This document shows positions 35,862 to 46,107 of a stretch of DNA of 64,000 nt, piece after piece; the stretch's first letter is position 1, and each line of letters starts with the position of its first letter. The stretch lies in the NCBI RefSeq assembly GCF_913776015.1, contig NZ_CAJYMD010000041.1, positions 62,001 through 126,000 of the forward strand, read 5' to 3'. The notes beneath the pieces were generated by a model, which was not told the DNA's origin, made no database searches, and worked only from the letters and a program-made list of their open reading frames with translations. A program made the translations under genes and the position numbers. Source of the DNA: an uncultured Oxalicibacterium sp. GTDB lineage: Bacteria > Pseudomonadota > Gammaproteobacteria > Burkholderiales > Burkholderiaceae_D.

Positions 35862-35886
35862 AAAGGGACGCCACGGCGTCCCTTTT
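35862..35886. terminator. Bidirectional terminator between mrcA and cyaY
   Basis: AAAGGGACGCC / GGCGTCCCTTT stem with almost no loop and a T-run on the plus side; 22 bases after the mrcA stop and downstream of convergent cyaY. Confidence 0.85.
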
Positions 35887-35930
35887 CTTTTGTACAGCTG
35901 CTTTAGCGCAAATTTCTCGACGGCCTTGCG

Positions 35931-36269
35931 TCACCCCGCCTTGCGTACCGTCACTTCTACACCGCTTTGCGCACTGATTGCCTGCGACAAGACGGCAAAC
36001 AATTCCGAACCATCGCGGGTATTGATCCAATCCTCACCTTGTTTCTTGAAGTGAAACCCACCCGAACGCGCAGCCAGCCATAATTCCTGCATCGGTGCCT
36101 GACTGTTGACGATGATCTTGGAACCGTTATCAACGAGCTCAATCTCCAACACATTGCCGCTACGCGAACATTCAATATCCAGCACATCATCGTCTGCCAG
36201 CGCTTCCAGCGCGGCCTCGATCTGGTTCAGCGTGGCCTCTGCCTGCTCCAGGAATTCCGATTCGGTCAT
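35931..36269 (-). CDS. cyaY: Frataxin-like iron-sulphur assembly regulator CyaY
   Basis: 112 residues. Acidic first helix (TESEFLEQAEATLNQIEAAL) and the strands LEIELVDNGSKIIVNSQAP and LWLAARSGGFHF with the DWINTRDGSELF segment are the frataxin fold. CyaY binds iron and modulates IscS in Fe-S cluster assembly. ATG 36269 is the family start; the longer in-frame extension would run into the divergent lipoprotein gene. Confidence 0.95.
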   Translation of the reverse strand: MTESEFLEQAEATLNQIEAALEALADDDVLDIECSRSGNVLEIELVDNGSKIIVNSQAPMQELWLAARSGGFHFKKQGEDWINTRDGSELFAVLSQAISAQSGVEVTVRKAG

Positions 36270-36320
36270 GCTACACTCCAACACGTTTTTCGTTAATTTA
36301 TCCAAACCGGGATTCTCATC

Positions 36321-36590
36321 GTGAAGTCTGCATCCGGCTTGCGCCGCATTATGCCCTCTTTTACCATCATGCTGGGCATTGCCGTAATCAGCCTGCTCAG
36401 CGGTTGCGGCATCAAGGGACCGCTCTACCTGCCCGGCACGAAAATGCCGTCGGGACAATCCAGAAACGCCATCCCGACACTGCCGCCGGCAACCACCAGC
36501 ACAAACACGACCAACTCAAGCACGAATACCAGTAACACGACGACAACACCAGCGACAACACCGTCTTCGACCGACGTCGATGCGCGCTGA
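36321..36590 (+). CDS. lptM: Small lipoprotein, LptM (YifL)-like, with Thr/Asn-rich tail
   Basis: 79-89 residues depending on start (GTG 36321 or ATG 36351). A signal peptide ends in LLSGCGIKGPLYLP. The Cys lipobox followed by G-x-KGPLYLP is the signature of LptM, the small lipoprotein that helps LptD/LptE mature in E. coli. It sits directly upstream of lysA, as yifL is next to dapF/lysA-type genes in many proteobacteria. After the motif, the remaining about 50 residues are almost only Thr, Asn, Ser and Pro and probably disordered. The role is inferred from the motif. Confidence 0.8.
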   Translation: MKSASGLRRIMPSFTIMLGIAVISLLSGCGIKGPLYLPGTKMPSGQSRNAIPTLPPATTSTNTTNSSTNTSNTTTTPATTPSSTDVDAR

Positions 36591-36611
36591 TTTTCTGCCA
36601 ATACATTCACC

Positions 36612-37898
36612 ATGCCGCATTTTTCCTATCAAGCAGGCACGCTGCACGCCGAAGGCGTGTCGCTAGCCGACATTGCCAGCCAATTCGGTTCGCCAACTTA
36701 CGTCTACTCCAAGGCTGCGCTGAGCGAGAATTTCCGCGCCTATGCCGATGCCTGTCGCAACAATGGTCGCGACGAGACGACGTCACTGGTCTGCTACTCC
36801 GTCAAATCCAATTCCAATATCGCCGTGCTGAATCTGCTCGGCAAACTGGGCTCGGGCTTCGACATCGTTTCGGGCGGTGAACTGCTGCGCGTACTCGCAG
36901 CAGGCGGCTCGCCACGCAAGGTGATTTTTTCCGGCGTAGGCAAATCGCGCGACGAAATGCGTCTGGCACTATCACACGACATTCTCTGCTTCAACGTCGA
37001 ATCGATTCCCGAACTGCATCGCCTGAACGAAGTTGCTGGCGAACTCGGCAAACGCGCGCCTATCTCGCTGCGCGTGAATCCGAATGTCGATGCGAAAACC
37101 CATCCTTATATTTCCACCGGCCTCAAGGACAACAAGTTTGGCGTGGCCTATGAAGATGCGCTGGAAACCTATCGCGTTGCCGCATCCTTGCCGCATATCG
37201 ACGTCACCGGCATCGATTGCCATATCGGGTCGCAACTGCTGGATGATGCACCGCTGCTGGAAGCCGTCGACAAGCTGATTGAGCTGATCGATACGCTGGC
37301 CGCTGAAGGTATCCATGTTCACCATCTCGATATCGGCGGCGGCATCGGCATCGACTACAACGGCGACAAACCCGTTGCCGTTGGCGACTACCTGACGCGT
37401 CTGTTCGCCAAGATCGACGCATGGCGCAAGCAAAAATATAATGGCGCGCCGATCAAGGTCTTGTTCGAACCAGGTCGCTCCATCGTCGGCAACGCCGGCG
37501 TATTGCTGACCGAAGTGCAATTCATCAAGCATGGCGAAACCAAGAATTTCGCCATCGTCGATGCTGCCATGAACGACCTGATGCGCCCTGCCATGTACGA
37601 GGCCTGGCACGGCGTACAAACCGTCAAGGAAACGAGCATCACCAACGCGCCCGAATACGATGTAGTCGGCCCCGTCTGCGAATCGGGTGACTGGCTGGCA
37701 CGCCAGCGCGCCTTGCAGATCGAACAGGGTGATCTGCTGGCCATCATGTCTGCCGGCGCTTACGGCATGACCATGTCTTCCAACTACAACACGCGCGGCC
37801 GTGCTGCCGAAGTCATGGTCGATGGCAAGAATATGCATTTGATCCGCAAGCGCGAACAGGCTGCCGATCTGTTTGCACTGGAATCCCTACTGCCCTGA
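36612..37898 (+). CDS. lysA: Diaminopimelate decarboxylase
   Basis: LysA makes lysine from meso-diaminopimelate using PLP. 428 residues of the alanine-racemase-fold group: PLP Lys in CYSVKSNSN (about residue 66), HIGSQLL, the glycine-rich phosphate loop LDIGGGIGIDY, EPGRSIVGNAG and the substrate/dimer Cys in GPVCESGDWLA. Start 21 bases after the lptM-like stop, so the two are likely co-transcribed. It ends at a terminator shared with msrQ. Confidence 0.97.
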   Translation: MPHFSYQAGTLHAEGVSLADIASQFGSPTYVYSKAALSENFRAYADACRNNGRDETTSLVCYSVKSNSNIAVLNLLGKLGSGFDIVSGGELLRVLAAGGSPRKVIFSGVGKSRDEMRLALSHDILCFNVESIPELHRLNEVAGELGKRAPISLRVNPNVDAKTHPYISTGLKDNKFGVAYEDALETYRVAASLPHIDVTGIDCHIGSQLLDDAPLLEAVDKLIELIDTLAAEGIHVHHLDIGGGIGIDYNGDKPVAVGDYLTRLFAKIDAWRKQKYNGAPIKVLFEPGRSIVGNAGVLLTEVQFIKHGETKNFAIVDAAMNDLMRPAMYEAWHGVQTVKETSITNAPEYDVVGPVCESGDWLARQRALQIEQGDLLAIMSAGAYGMTMSSNYNTRGRAAEVMVDGKNMHLIRKREQAADLFALESLLP

Positions 37899-37924
37899 AC
37901 GTCTTCATCAATGTATTGCAAACG

Positions 37925-37954
37925 AAAAAGGCCGTTCGCATGATCGGCCTTTTT
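37925..37954. terminator. Bidirectional terminator between lysA and msrQ
   Basis: AAAAAGGCCG / CGGCCTTTTT ten-base perfect stem with a ten-base loop, 26 bases after lysA and 17 bases past the msrQ stop. Confidence 0.88.
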
Positions 37955-37971
37955 ACATGGCACGGCACCAT

Positions 37972-38592
37972 TCACGTTCTTGCCGGTTTGCGTAGCGACC
38001 ACACGACGCGCATCCCCAGCAGCAATAAGACAATCACACCGAAGATCAGCGGCTGCTCCAGATCATTCTTGCCGGCCTTCATCCACCAATAATGCAAGAT
38101 CGCCAGCAGTGCGATCACATAGATAAGGCGATGCAACCATATCCAGCGCTTGCCTCCCAGACGCTTGACCATCGCATTCGTGCTCGTCACCGCTAGCGGA
38201 ATCAGCAAGACAAAGGCAGCGAAACCGACCGCAATGAATGGCCGCCTGATGACATCTTTCCACATCTCGGCCAGATCGAAAAAGTGATCGAACCAGAGAA
38301 AGGTTGTGAAATGCAACGTGGCGTAAAAGAAGGTGAATAACCCCAGCATGCGGCGCAAACGCAGCAGCCAATTCCAGCCACTCACGCGGCGCAAGGGCGT
38401 GACCGCCAGCGTGATGCAGAGCAGATAAAGCGTCCAGTCACCGGTATTGCGCGTGATGAATTCAATCGGATTCGCCCCGAGGGCATCGGCATAGATGGCC
38501 CATGCCAATCGCAGGAAAGGCAACGAGGCTGCCATGAATACCACCACTTTGAACAAAGTGATCTGACGTGGCGAAAGCTGGGCAGGAAACAT
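37972..38592 (-). CDS. msrQ: Haem-binding membrane subunit MsrQ
   Basis: 206 residues, six hydrophobic helices of the ferric-reductase-like fold: LGLFTFFYATLHFTTFLWFD and RWIWLHRLIYVIALLAILHY carry the candidate haem-ligand His. MsrQ passes electrons from the quinone pool or flavin reductase to MsrP for repair of oxidised Met in periplasmic proteins. It follows msrP by 37 bases on the same strand. Confidence 0.93.
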   Translation of the reverse strand: MFPAQLSPRQITLFKVVVFMAASLPFLRLAWAIYADALGANPIEFITRNTGDWTLYLLCITLAVTPLRRVSGWNWLLRLRRMLGLFTFFYATLHFTTFLWFDHFFDLAEMWKDVIRRPFIAVGFAAFVLLIPLAVTSTNAMVKRLGGKRWIWLHRLIYVIALLAILHYWWMKAGKNDLEQPLIFGVIVLLLLGMRVVWSLRKPART

Positions 38593-38629
38593 GGCAAGCG
38601 CGTTTGACTGATGGAAGAAGCGATCAGGA

Positions 38630-39610
38630 TCAGTAGAATTTTTTCAGATCCATGCCGCTGTACAGCGAAGCAACCTGTTGCTCGTAACCGTTGAACATCA
38701 ATGTCGGACGTTTCTTGGTGAAGAAACCATCTTCGCCAATGCGGCGCTCACTGGCCTGCGACCAGCGCGGATGATCGACCTGCGGATTGACGTTCGAATA
38801 GAAGCCATATTCACTCGGCGCCGCCCGATTCCATGCAGTACGCGGTTGCTCGCGTACGAAGCGGATCGCAACGATGGACTTGGCCGATTTGAAACCGTAT
38901 TTCCACGGCACCACCAGTCGCACCGGTGCGCCATTCTGATTAGGCAAGACTTCGCCATACATGCCCAGCGTCAGCAACGTCAGCGGATGATTGGCTTCGT
39001 CGATGCGCAATCCTTCCACATAGGGCCAATCCAGCACGGGACGACGCAAGCCATGCATGCTTTCCTTGTCAGCCATGGTCACGAACTCGACATACTTCGC
39101 ATTGGAAGTCGGCTGCACTTTCTTGATGATTTCGGAAAACGAATAACCGATCCAGGGAATCACCATCGACCAGCCCTCCACGCAACGCAGCCGATAGATA
39201 CGCTCTTCGAGAGGCGCCAGTTTCAAGAGGCTATCGATATCCAGCGTCATCGGCTTGCCGACTTCGCCTTCAATGCGCACGCTCCATGGCCGTGTCTTCA
39301 TTGCCTTGGCATAGCGCGCCGGGCTTTCCTTGTCGGTGCCGAATTCATAGAAATTGTTGTAAGTGGTCGCGTCCTTGTAGGGCGTCTGCTTGTCGGCCAC
39401 CTGATAGACAGTGTTGCTTTTAGCGGCCAGCTTGGTCGCCGTTGTCTGGGCAAAAGCTTCGCGTGACAACATTTCCATCAAGCCGGTGCCAGCCACAGCC
39501 CCGACTGCCATTTTCTGCATGAAGGCACGGCGCGATTCGACAATGGCACGCGGCGTGATTTCGGATGCATACGGAAGGTCGATTCCGTTGGGTCTACGTG
39601 GGATCAGCAT
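38630..39610 (-). CDS. msrP: Periplasmic methionine sulphoxide reductase MsrP (molybdoenzyme)
   Basis: 326 residues. A Tat signal ([17 protein letters not shown]) leads to the sulphite-oxidase-fold catalytic domain: the molybdenum-binding Cys in [17 protein letters not shown], then [20 protein letters not shown] and a C-terminal SQASERRIG. Unlike dimeric sulphite oxidases it lacks the extra C-terminal domain. ATG 39610 has AAGGTGG upstream; the longer in-frame start is not needed. MsrP and MsrQ form a two-gene operon. Confidence 0.95.
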   Translation of the reverse strand: MLIPRRPNGIDLPYASEITPRAIVESRRAFMQKMAVGAVAGTGLMEMLSREAFAQTTATKLAAKSNTVYQVADKQTPYKDATTYNNFYEFGTDKESPARYAKAMKTRPWSVRIEGEVGKPMTLDIDSLLKLAPLEERIYRLRCVEGWSMVIPWIGYSFSEIIKKVQPTSNAKYVEFVTMADKESMHGLRRPVLDWPYVEGLRIDEANHPLTLLTLGMYGEVLPNQNGAPVRLVVPWKYGFKSAKSIVAIRFVREQPRTAWNRAAPSEYGFYSNVNPQVDHPRWSQASERRIGEDGFFTKKRPTLMFNGYEQQVASLYSGMDLKKFY

Positions 39611-39739
39611 GGCGCCACCTTTTAGAAGACAAGACAATATGCTTCAGACTTGCTGCGCGGAACGGAAGTTCATTGTGACGCAGCCATCGCTCCCATCATG
39701 CGCCCACATTCCCATGTCCGCTGAACGCTTGCCGGATGA

Positions 39740-40891
39740 CTAGAGTTCACCGTAGGAATGCAAGCCGGAGAGAAACATGTTGACGCCAAGGAAAGCAAAC
39801 GTCGTCACCAGCAAGCCGACGATGGCCCACCATGCTGCGACCTGTCCGCGCAAGCCCTTGATGAGCCGCATGTGCAGCCATGCCGCATAGTTGAGCCAGA
39901 CGATCAACGCCCAGGTTTCCTTGGGATCCCATGACCAGTAGCCCCCCCAGGCCTCGGCCGCCCACAAGGCACCGAGAATCGTGGCAATCGTGAAGAAGGC
40001 AAACCCGACGGCGATCGCCTTGTACATGATGTCGTCCAGCACTTCGAGCGAAGGCAAGCGATCGGCCAGAATTCCCTTGGCCTTGAGCAGATAGGCAATC
40101 GCCACCATCGCCGCCAAGGCAAACGTGCCGTAACCGATGAAGTTGGCCGGCACGTGAATCTTCATCCACCAACTTTGCAAGGCTGGCACCAGAGGTTGAA
40201 TTTCACCGGCATCGCGCGACACCATGTACCACAGCAAAAATGCCACGGCGGCGGTAATCACCAGCAAGACAAACGGACCAAGCTGACGCGTGGCGTATTC
40301 CTGTTCGTAATAGAGATAGAACAGTGCCGTTACCAGACAGAAGAGGATGAAAACTTCATACAGGTTGGATACTGGAATGTGGCCGATATCGGGACCAATC
40401 AGATACGACTCGTACCAGCGCACCAGCATGCCCGTAAAGCCCATGACGACCGCCGCCCAGCACAACCGGCTACCAATGGCCCCACCAGTTTGCGAACGCG
40501 CAATCAAACCGCCCCAGTAAAACAAGGTGGACAGGATGAACAGCATGCTCATCCACAGAATCGCGGACTGACTCGAAAACAGATACTTGAGAAAGAATTT
40601 CTGCTCGGCCGCCGCCAGCGAGCCGTCGTACAGTGAAATCGCAAACAGGGCGAGCACCGCCATCATCGCCGTCAGCCAGCGCACCGATTTCCAGTGCCAG
40701 CCAAGCCACGTAAAAGTCGGCACGGCGCACAGAAGGATCGCCTCTTCGTAGACATCCATGTGATGTCCATACCGACGCAAGGCAAACAGCGCGCCGGCAA
40801 GCCATGCAAATGCATACAGCCAGTCGAATGCCGTCAGCCTTTTGAAAAATCCTGCCGGCTGTGCATAAGCCTGTTTCTGTGCGACATCCAT
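39740..40891 (-). CDS. ccsB: Cytochrome c biogenesis protein CcsB/ResC (System II haem handling)
   Basis: 383 residues, about eight helices, with the haem-binding WWD-like segment WGGYWSWDPKETWALIVWL near residue 300 and conserved His in flanking helices (WLHMRL). With ResB it exports haem and attaches it to apocytochromes c in the periplasm. ATG 40891 follows AAGGAG by seven bases; longer in-frame starts would overlap resB and are rejected. It lies 109 bases after the resB stop. Confidence 0.95.
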   Translation of the reverse strand: MDVAQKQAYAQPAGFFKRLTAFDWLYAFAWLAGALFALRRYGHHMDVYEEAILLCAVPTFTWLGWHWKSVRWLTAMMAVLALFAISLYDGSLAAAEQKFFLKYLFSSQSAILWMSMLFILSTLFYWGGLIARSQTGGAIGSRLCWAAVVMGFTGMLVRWYESYLIGPDIGHIPVSNLYEVFILFCLVTALFYLYYEQEYATRQLGPFVLLVITAAVAFLLWYMVSRDAGEIQPLVPALQSWWMKIHVPANFIGYGTFALAAMVAIAYLLKAKGILADRLPSLEVLDDIMYKAIAVGFAFFTIATILGALWAAEAWGGYWSWDPKETWALIVWLNYAAWLHMRLIKGLRGQVAAWWAIVGLLVTTFAFLGVNMFLSGLHSYGEL

Positions 40892-41000
40892 GCCATCTCC
40901 TTTCGGTAACGTGTCTGCGACACCTGCCTTATTGCGCTTCGTGCAGCGCGCATTTTTTGGTAACTCCGGTGCTACCCGCTCATCCTGGCATGACAACACG

Positions 41001-43127
41001 TCACGATGCTGGCGGTTGTTGCAATTGTGTTTGCAGCACAGCAAATTCTTTCTCGAAATCCAGGGTCTGTCGTTGCGTACTCATGGCCATCAAAGCATGA
41101 CTCTGGTGTTCGCCTGCGGCACGAATCCAGATCCACATGCGACGCTCGCGGATATAGAACATCGAGAATACCCCGAGCGTCAATAAAAGGCAGCCAAGAT
41201 AGACAATGTTTTTCCCGGGCGAGCGCGTGATCTGAAATACCGAAGCCTTTACCTCTTCGAAACCCTGCAATTGCAGATACACGGGGGAACCATAGAAAAA
41301 GGCATCGGAGTACGCATTGGCGGAAAGTTGCAGGAAGCGGCCGTGTCGCTCATCTATCGGCATGGCTGGCAAGCCATCCTTTTGCCGTGCCAATTGCCAC
41401 AAATCCCAGAGACTGCCATTCAGGATCTTCATGAAGATGTCGGCAGCCTTTTCCTGCTCCGCTGCCGGGATGCGTTCAAGAAATTGCGATACCGCCAGAT
41501 AACCGGCGCTGTCACCATCGCCGGCAAAGATCGTCAAACCGCGCAATGCCGATGCCTGCAACTGTTCGCGCAAGCCATGACTGCCGGAACGCACATCCGG
41601 CAAGGCACGACGTGCATAGGCCGCCGCTGCCTGCTCGCGCATGGTCGGCGTCATGAGCGCGGCACGCAAGCGCATCCACTCTTCGACCGAATCGTTGTCG
41701 TCAGCCGGAATGCGCAAAAAGCGGAACGGCTCAGCAGGCGATTCGCGCATGCCTGCCAGGAACACATAGGCACCATCGACTTCGACCGGCTGCATGTAGT
41801 TGTGATATTCACGTGCCTGACCGTTACGGTCGCGCAGCTTGTATTGCACGCTGGGGCCGACATTCTTGAACTCGCGCACATCGGCCATCTTGGCAGCAGA
41901 ACCCAGATGACGATCCAGACTCGCAGAGAAACGCTGATTGAAACCTTGTGCCGGATTCACGGCTCGCACATCCTGCCCCTGATGCGCCAGGTTCTCGACA
42001 TTGAAAGGTCGGAAGCCCGACCACTCGATGGTGTAATCGCCGCCTGCACGCTTGTCCAAAGGCGTTGCACCGCCTACTTCGCCTTTTAATTCGAAGGCTT
42101 TCTCGCTACTGCCACGCATCGGGAAAGCACGCACCTGCAGATGACTGCCGCCATCTTCGAAACTCGACTGATAGATGGCGATGCCGCGATAGATGAGCGG
42201 CTGGTTCACCTTGATGGTTGCGGGAAAACGCTTGCCGGTTTCATGATCGGTCACGCTCACTTCGCTAACAAACAACTTCGGCATGCCAGTCGAGTAGTAC
42301 TCGATGATGAAGCGCGACAGTTGAATTGAGAAAGGCAGATCCTGAATCAGCACGCCATCCTGCTGCGGAATGATCGCCGTGCTGCTGGCACCGCCTTCCG
42401 GAATCATGGTGTTGCCGCGAAAGCTGGGGTTGCCAGCACCAAGACGATGTGTCGCCGGAATCTCGGCAATCAATCCATTGCCGGCAAATGGCGTCTTGTC
42501 GAACAACATCTTTTGTACGCGAATCGGCAAGTCGGAGTCCAGCAAACCGCCGATACAGATGATGACGATGGAGGCATGCGCGAAAATGTAGCCCCATTTA
42601 TTGCTTGTCCCCTTTCGGGCGGCAATCAAGGTAGCGCCCTCTTTTTCGACAACTTTGGCGCGATAGCCGTGATGACCGATGCGAGCAATGGTCTGTGCCA
42701 CAAGCACCTCACGCGACGTGCTTTCCTGCCATTCGCAGCGATGCGGGAAGTTGCGCAATGATTGCTCGCGCACATTGTCGCGCCAACTGCGCATGTCGCG
42801 CAGCATCTTGGGTGTATTGCGGATCAGGCACAAGGAAGTCGATATGACGAGGAAGCCCATGATGACCATGAACCACCATGCCGAATAGACATTGTAGAGA
42901 TGCAGCTTGCCGAACAGCGCAAACCAGAACGGGCCGAACTGGTTGACGTAGTTGGTCATCGGCTCGCCCTGCTTGAGCACGGTACCGATGACGGAAGCGA
43001 TGGAAATCAGCGTCAGCAGACTGATGGCAAAACGCATCGAGGACAACAATTCGACGCTCTCCGCCAGCCAGCGACGTTGCGTATTCAGTTGCCAGCCGCC
43101 GGTATTCGTTTCCGTTTCCATCGTCAT
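41001..43127 (-). CDS. resB: Cytochrome c biogenesis protein ResB/Ccs1
   Basis: 708 residues. Three N-terminal helices (MRFAISLLTLISIASVIGTV is the family start), a large periplasmic domain (VSVTDHETGKRFPATIKVNQPLIYRG), and a last helix near the C-terminus (IVYLGCLLLTLGVFSMFYI) followed by RERRMWIWI. Partner of CcsB. Start is ATG 43127 or 43121. System II instead of CcmA-H is usual in betaproteobacteria. Upstream is a dihaem cytochrome c, a probable client. Confidence 0.94.
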   Translation of the reverse strand: MTMETETNTGGWQLNTQRRWLAESVELLSSMRFAISLLTLISIASVIGTVLKQGEPMTNYVNQFGPFWFALFGKLHLYNVYSAWWFMVIMGFLVISTSLCLIRNTPKMLRDMRSWRDNVREQSLRNFPHRCEWQESTSREVLVAQTIARIGHHGYRAKVVEKEGATLIAARKGTSNKWGYIFAHASIVIICIGGLLDSDLPIRVQKMLFDKTPFAGNGLIAEIPATHRLGAGNPSFRGNTMIPEGGASSTAIIPQQDGVLIQDLPFSIQLSRFIIEYYSTGMPKLFVSEVSVTDHETGKRFPATIKVNQPLIYRGIAIYQSSFEDGGSHLQVRAFPMRGSSEKAFELKGEVGGATPLDKRAGGDYTIEWSGFRPFNVENLAHQGQDVRAVNPAQGFNQRFSASLDRHLGSAAKMADVREFKNVGPSVQYKLRDRNGQAREYHNYMQPVEVDGAYVFLAGMRESPAEPFRFLRIPADDNDSVEEWMRLRAALMTPTMREQAAAAYARRALPDVRSGSHGLREQLQASALRGLTIFAGDGDSAGYLAVSQFLERIPAAEQEKAADIFMKILNGSLWDLWQLARQKDGLPAMPIDERHGRFLQLSANAYSDAFFYGSPVYLQLQGFEEVKASVFQITRSPGKNIVYLGCLLLTLGVFSMFYIRERRMWIWIRAAGEHQSHALMAMSTQRQTLDFEKEFAVLQTQLQQPPAS

Positions 43128-43216
43128 CCGCTATGCCACTCCTCTGATGCTGCCTGCCGCTTCGTTATGCCGATGCATTTTACTGGCTTGTCACGCGCCT
43201 CAACATGGAAAGGGCG

Positions 43217-43242
43217 CAAAAAAGGGCAGCATCGCTGCCCTT
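43217..43242 (-). terminator. Intrinsic terminator after the dihaem cytochrome c gene
   Basis: On the minus strand AAGGGCAGC GAT GCTGCCCTT followed by a run of T, 20 bases after the cytochrome stop and before resB. It separates the two transcripts at least partly. Confidence 0.8.
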
Positions 43243-43261
43243 GATTGATCCGAGGGGAAAC

Positions 43262-43924
43262 TTACTTGAGACCGGCCACGTAATCAGCCACTGCCTTGAT
43301 TTCGGCATCCGACATGCGCTGCACGATTTGCGTCATCTGCTCGCTATTCTTGCGGGCACCGGAGCGAAATGCCATCAACTGCGCTTCGGTATAGGTCTGA
43401 TGCTGACCGGCCAAACGCGGAAACTGCGCAGGAATGCCGGCGCCATTGGCGCTATGACAAGCAGCACACGCTGGCACGTGCTTCTCGGCGATGCCGGCAC
43501 GGAAGATTTTCTTGCCCAGCTCGACCGTATCCTTGTTATGTGCGGCGCCAGGAGAAGGCTTGGAGGATTTCACCAGATAGGCAGCGATGTTTTGCATATC
43601 CTCTTCGGTCATGCCCTTGGCAATCGGCTCCATGATGGGACTGTGCCGGTCACCATTCTTGAAATTGAGCAATTGCTTATGAATGTAGGCACCATGCTGG
43701 GCCGACAATTTGGGGTTTTCTGGCAGAGAGGCATTACCGGAAGGGCCGTGACAAGTAATGCAGGCAGTCACGTTGCGGGCATTGTCGCCCATGTTGTAAA
43801 GCATTTCGCCCTTGGCGGGGTCTGGCTTGACGGCAGGTTTCGGCTCGGCGGCATGCGCCAGAGAAAACACCGTCAAGAGGGCGAAAAAGAAAGACTGTAC
43901 GACCGGTAGGCAAACACGATTCAT
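43262..43924 (-). CDS. Dihaem cytochrome c (c4-like)
   Basis: 220 residues with a signal peptide (LLTVFSLAHA end) and two class I cytochrome c domains: CITCHGPSG with a distal Met in SPIMEPIAKGM, and CAACHSANG with FPRLAGQH and distal Met in the GARKNSEQMTQIV segment. Two-domain c4 cytochromes carry electrons to terminal oxidases. The start ATG 43924 gives a standard signal peptide. Divergent from engB. Confidence 0.92.
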   Translation of the reverse strand: MNRVCLPVVQSFFFALLTVFSLAHAAEPKPAVKPDPAKGEMLYNMGDNARNVTACITCHGPSGNASLPENPKLSAQHGAYIHKQLLNFKNGDRHSPIMEPIAKGMTEEDMQNIAAYLVKSSKPSPGAAHNKDTVELGKKIFRAGIAEKHVPACAACHSANGAGIPAQFPRLAGQHQTYTEAQLMAFRSGARKNSEQMTQIVQRMSDAEIKAVADYVAGLK

Positions 43925-44085
43925 TCGGACACCTTGAAGACTTATTATTAAAATCTGCCAAGTTGGCAACCGTTTTAGCAACTACTTAGGTGCGACTGGT
44001 TCTCCTGAGCTACGCGATGTAACGCCGCATTGTACAATAGCTTTTCGGCATTTTTGCCAGCCCGCAGCTTTTTATCCCCGTCCCT

Positions 44086-44817
44086 ATGTCCCGACTTTGG
44101 CAAGCCCGCTTTTTCACTACAGTCAATCATCTGCGTGATTTGCCAAATACGCAAGTTCCCGAAATCGCTTTCGCCGGGCGCTCGAACGCCGGCAAATCGA
44201 CGGCCATCAACATTCTCGCCAACCAGAAGAAACTCGCGTTCGCGTCGAAAACACCGGGCCGTACGCAGCACATCAACTTCTTTTCGATCGGCGGCGCACA
44301 CGTCGGCCAGCATCGCAAGGATGCCACGCGTGTCGACGAGATTCAGGCTTTGCTGGTCGATCTGCCAGGGTACGGCTACGCCGAAGTGTCCGGTTCCGCC
44401 AAACTGCACTGGCAAGCTCTGCTTGGCGATTACGTGCAACGTCGCGAACAACTCGCTGCATTAATCCTAATCGTCGACGCACGCCGGCCGTTTACCGATC
44501 TCGACATCCAGATGCTCGAATGGTTTGCACCAACCGGGAAGCCAATCCACTGCCTGCTGACCAAGGCCGACAAGCTCAATCGCAACGATGGCACCAATGC
44601 CTTGCGTGCAGCGCGCGACCTGTTGAAGAGCTACGTCGATCAGGATGGCCAGCCCTTCCCGTTCACGGCACAACTATTTTCCTCGCTCAAGCGAACCGGG
44701 ATTGAGGAAGCCGATGCAAAAATCCTGTCGCTGCTGGGATTGGATAAAGACGAATCGGAAACTACGACCGATATGGCGGCGTCCCGCGAGCCGGACCACG
44801 ATTCCGACGCCGGATAA
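44086..44817 (+). CDS. engB: Ribosome biogenesis GTPase EngB (YsxC/YihA)
   Basis: 243 residues. G1 [15 protein letters not shown]2/switch [13 protein letters not shown]3 [12 protein letters not shown]4 [10 protein letters not shown]5-like SSLKRTG. EngB acts in late 50S assembly. A short insertion ([13 protein letters not shown]) precedes G3, and a charged C-terminal tail extends beyond the usual about 210 residues. G1 has Ala where many family members have Val. The TAA overlaps the T-tract of a minus-strand terminator. Confidence 0.95.
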   Translation: MSRLWQARFFTTVNHLRDLPNTQVPEIAFAGRSNAGKSTAINILANQKKLAFASKTPGRTQHINFFSIGGAHVGQHRKDATRVDEIQALLVDLPGYGYAEVSGSAKLHWQALLGDYVQRREQLAALILIVDARRPFTDLDIQMLEWFAPTGKPIHCLLTKADKLNRNDGTNALRAARDLLKSYVDQDGQPFPFTAQLFSSLKRTGIEEADAKILSLLGLDKDESETTTDMAASREPDHDSDAG

Positions 44818-44853
44818 AAAAAGGCCCTGGAGAAAGGGGAGTATCTCCAGGGC
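44814..44853 (-). terminator. Perfect intrinsic terminator of the candidate sRNA
   Basis: Ten uninterrupted pairs, ten-base loop, then CTTTTTTT on the minus strand; on the plus strand it is followed by AATAAC, so it is directional. The T-tract overlaps the engB stop codon. Confidence 0.85.
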
Positions 44854-44921
44854 AATAACGCCATTTCGCAGTGCGATCTGGCCCCGCTCAGGGAGGAGAA
44901 GCGGGAGATGCAAAGCATCTG
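44814..44921 (-). ncRNA. Candidate small RNA, minus strand, with C-rich (anti-Shine-Dalgarno) loops
   Basis: In the gap between engB and hemB, the minus strand reads three consecutive hairpins: AGATGC-TTT-GCATCT (44906-44920), CCCGCT-(TCTCCTCCCTG)-AGCGGG (44883-44905) and a ten-pair terminator stem GCCCTGGAGA/TCTCCAGGGC with loop TACTCCCCTT (44824-44853) followed by C and seven T. Two loops carry CTCCTCC or CTCCCC, complementary to Shine-Dalgarno sequences. No annotated minus-strand gene needs this terminator, since engB and hemB both run the other way, so an independent RNA of roughly 100 nt is the simplest explanation. No clear promoter was found; the 5' end is a guess. Confidence 0.55.
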
Positions 44922-44933
44922 CTACTAGGATGA

Positions 44934-46052
<1,119 letters not shown>

Positions 46053-46107
46053 CTGTTTTTTGTCAAATGGCGGCGACCGCTTGCGTCGCCCAAACGGATC
46101 GCCCGAC

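Noticed and set aside
44030-44039. Palindrome ATTGTACAAT upstream of engB as an operator
   Set aside because: Ten bases only, overlapping a plausible TACAAT -10; likely chance.
44640-44918. Small minus-strand open frame over the engB-hemB gap
   Set aside because: Runs into engB antisense past the perfect terminator, so it would not be transcribed whole; the RNA structure explains the region better.
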